A stretch of 64,000 bases of DNA from Candidatus Altimarinota bacterium. Its GTDB lineage: Bacteria > Patescibacteriota > Gracilibacteria > BD1-5 > UBA2023. This document shows, in pieces, positions 63,084-64,000 of the stretch. Position numbers and translations under genes: made by a program. The stretch spans positions 62,001 to 126,000 of the forward strand of contig JAQTLR010000004.1 of assembly GCA_028714815.1 (NCBI GenBank), in the 5' to 3' direction. The notes below the pieces were generated by a model. It saw nothing but the letters and a program-made list of their open reading frames with translations, searched no databases and was not told the DNA's origin. The first letter of the stretch is position 1. Every line of letters starts with the position of its first letter.

Positions 63084-63471
63084 TAAGAAACTGATAAGAA
63101 TCTTTGTGCTATTTATGCTCTTCTCCTGTTCTTTCTCTCTGGTAAATGCCGGATCCATCGATATCAATATCGATGGAGGGAACAGTTCCAGTGCGAGTCC
63201 CCCTGAACCATATAAGCTCGGGCTTCCATTCGAAAGTGTCGGTGGAGACGCGACGACTCCTGTCGTGAAGATCATCAAGGAGTCGATCAAATACGTCGGA
63301 CTCTTGGCCATCCTGGTGGTTTCTTGGGGAGGTATCCAATTCCTCACATCCATGGGGAATGACGAAAAAGTGAAACACGCGAAGCATACTATCATCTATG
63401 CGCTTGTAGGAGTTCTTCTCTCGGTGGTGGCATATACCATCATCGATATCGTCAATAGTTTGAGGATATAA
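62968..63471 (+). CDS. VirB2/TrbC-like pilin candidate, start within palindromic repeat B
   Basis: The mature part (AGSIDINIDGG...) carries two helices (about 105-125 and 138-160) around the polar loop TSMGNDEKVKHAKH, as in VirB2/TrbC pilins. The signal peptide is KKLIRIFVLFMLFSCSFSLVNA. The start is uncertain: ATG 62968 (TAAAAATG, next to the previous stop, 167 aa) lies inside repeat B, TTG 63076 would give a standard-sized signal peptide (131 aa), and ATG 62947 overlaps the upstream gene. If ATG 62968 is used, the repeat encodes the first 36 residues. Confidence 0.7.
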   Translation: MQNNFNFSIQTLRSSFSVLFVRFTLVRSFLAKIIVLLHFKKLIRIFVLFMLFSCSFSLVNAGSIDINIDGGNSSSASPPEPYKLGLPFESVGGDATTPVVKIIKESIKYVGLLAILVVSWGGIQFLTSMGNDEKVKHAKHTIIYALVGVLLSVVAYTIIDIVNSLRI

Positions 63472-63496
63472 TTTTTTAATTCTTTATGTATTTTTT

Positions 63497-63979
63497 ATGA
63501 AAAAGCGGTTTGTGAGCATATTCTCCCTCGTATGGTTTCTTGGGATATCTTTTTGGATTCCATTATCGTATGCGGATAATCCTCTCTGTATCGAGAATGG
63601 ACCGAATTGTGAGGATAGGGCTCCAGTTGCATTTACCGGGACCTATTCTCCCGTTTCTTCCTCTTCTAGCAGTCCTCAGGGCGCGAGCGTGACGCAGACT
63701 ATGCTCCAGGTCGGAGGTGGTGATAATAGCGCGAATGGCGATACGAACGTCACATTCAAGGATAATTTCCTCCGAAATATCCAGATCTATATCGTAGGGC
63801 TTCTCGGTATCGTGAGTGTGTCGGTATTCCTCTATATCGGATACATGCTTTTCACGGCACAAGGAAAGGAAGAGGATTTCAAAAACGCGTGGAAAGCTCT
63901 TACATATGCTGTTGTAGGACTAGCTGTCATCCCGCTGGCATTCATAGCTGTCAAGATCGTCACAGGCTTTACCTTCTAA
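63497..63979 (+). CDS. VirB2/TrbC-like pilin candidate
   Basis: The 160-aa protein has a signal peptide (MKKRFVSIFSLVWFLGISFWIPLSYA), a Cys pair in the mature start (NPLCIENGPNCED), a Ser-rich stretch and two C-terminal helices (YIVGLLGIVSVSVFLYIGYMLFTA; WKALTYAVVGLAVIPLAFIAVKIV) around the loop QGKEEDFKN. It follows the previous gene by 25 nt without a terminator. Three tandem pilin-like genes suggest the start of a type IV secretion or pilus locus extending beyond the window. Confidence 0.78.
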   Translation: MKKRFVSIFSLVWFLGISFWIPLSYADNPLCIENGPNCEDRAPVAFTGTYSPVSSSSSSPQGASVTQTMLQVGGGDNSANGDTNVTFKDNFLRNIQIYIVGLLGIVSVSVFLYIGYMLFTAQGKEEDFKNAWKALTYAVVGLAVIPLAFIAVKIVTGFTF

Positions 63980-63994
63980 AGTAATCTCTTTTTT

Positions 63995-64000
63995 ATGAAA
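63995..64000 (+). CDS. Start of the next gene (only ATG AAA in window)
   Basis: An ATG after the T-rich leader CTCTTTTTT, 15 nt past the previous stop, resembles other starts here. Only two codons are visible. Confidence 0.4.

Overview
The window is a 64 kb piece of a bacterial chromosome that reads TGA as glycine (genetic code 25). I identified this from the sequence: 26 genes stay open only if TGA is read through, about 85 such codons could be traced, and several fall where a conserved motif needs glycine. Examples are the G1 box of the histidine kinase at 4317-5648, the N-terminal helix of UvrB at 41952-43904 and the region next to the catalytic cysteine of the NlpC/P60 enzyme at 14637-16319. 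TAA and TAG are the only stops used. This points to the Patescibacteria lineages Gracilibacteria or Absconditabacteria (SR1). With the standard code these genes would look like strings of pseudogene fragments, so the coordinates here are code-25 coordinates.

Layout. 1-1677: end of an alpha-2-macroglobulin. 1738-6745: lipoprotein, autoregulated wHTH-phosphoribosyltransferase, guanylate kinase, two-component system and a Lys/Ala-rich secreted protein. 7047-14476: housekeeping genes (serS, FNR-type flavoprotein, recA, proS, hisS) with small genes and a 118-bp palindromic repeat. 14637-18025: secreted NlpC/P60 peptidase and a secreted protein with FN3-like repeats. 18392-20798: tRNA-Trp, tsf, a small membrane protein, rpsB and a 33-aa membrane peptide. 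20852-29035: cell-envelope block (large anchored protein, class A penicillin-binding protein, LytR-CpsA-Psr enzyme, small secreted protein). 29119-31672: TIM-barrel protein, HTH regulator, thioredoxin-like protein with a Cys-rich tail, bL25. 32094-40520: one 2808-aa surface protein. 40707-50255: uvrB between AT-rich, TGA-rich unknown genes and a 1286-aa LysM protein. 50368-54655: copper operon csoR - HMA/UreH-type transporter/cupredoxin fusion - SHOCT protein - copA. 54867-61485: SH3 protein, two paralogous secreted proteins, a multi-pass membrane protein and a family-5 solute-binding protein. 61507-64000: secG, a holin-like protein and three consecutive VirB2/TrbC-like pilin candidates; the next gene starts at the window edge.

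Gene expression looks uniform. Most starts lack a Shine-Dalgarno sequence and follow a pyrimidine-rich leader about 20-30 nt after a TTGCWW-N15..17-TATAMT promoter. Most transcription units end in strong hairpins. Core genes (recA, serS, proS, hisS, tsf, rpsB, rplY, gmk) contain no in-frame TGA, while AT-rich unknown genes contain up to 13.

The most notable signals are the uneven use of TGA-Gly, two palindromic repeat families (one inserted in frame in copA, one with compensatory changes in its terminal stem), the HMA-transporter-cupredoxin fusion, the triple pilin-like array and the large serS leader hairpin.
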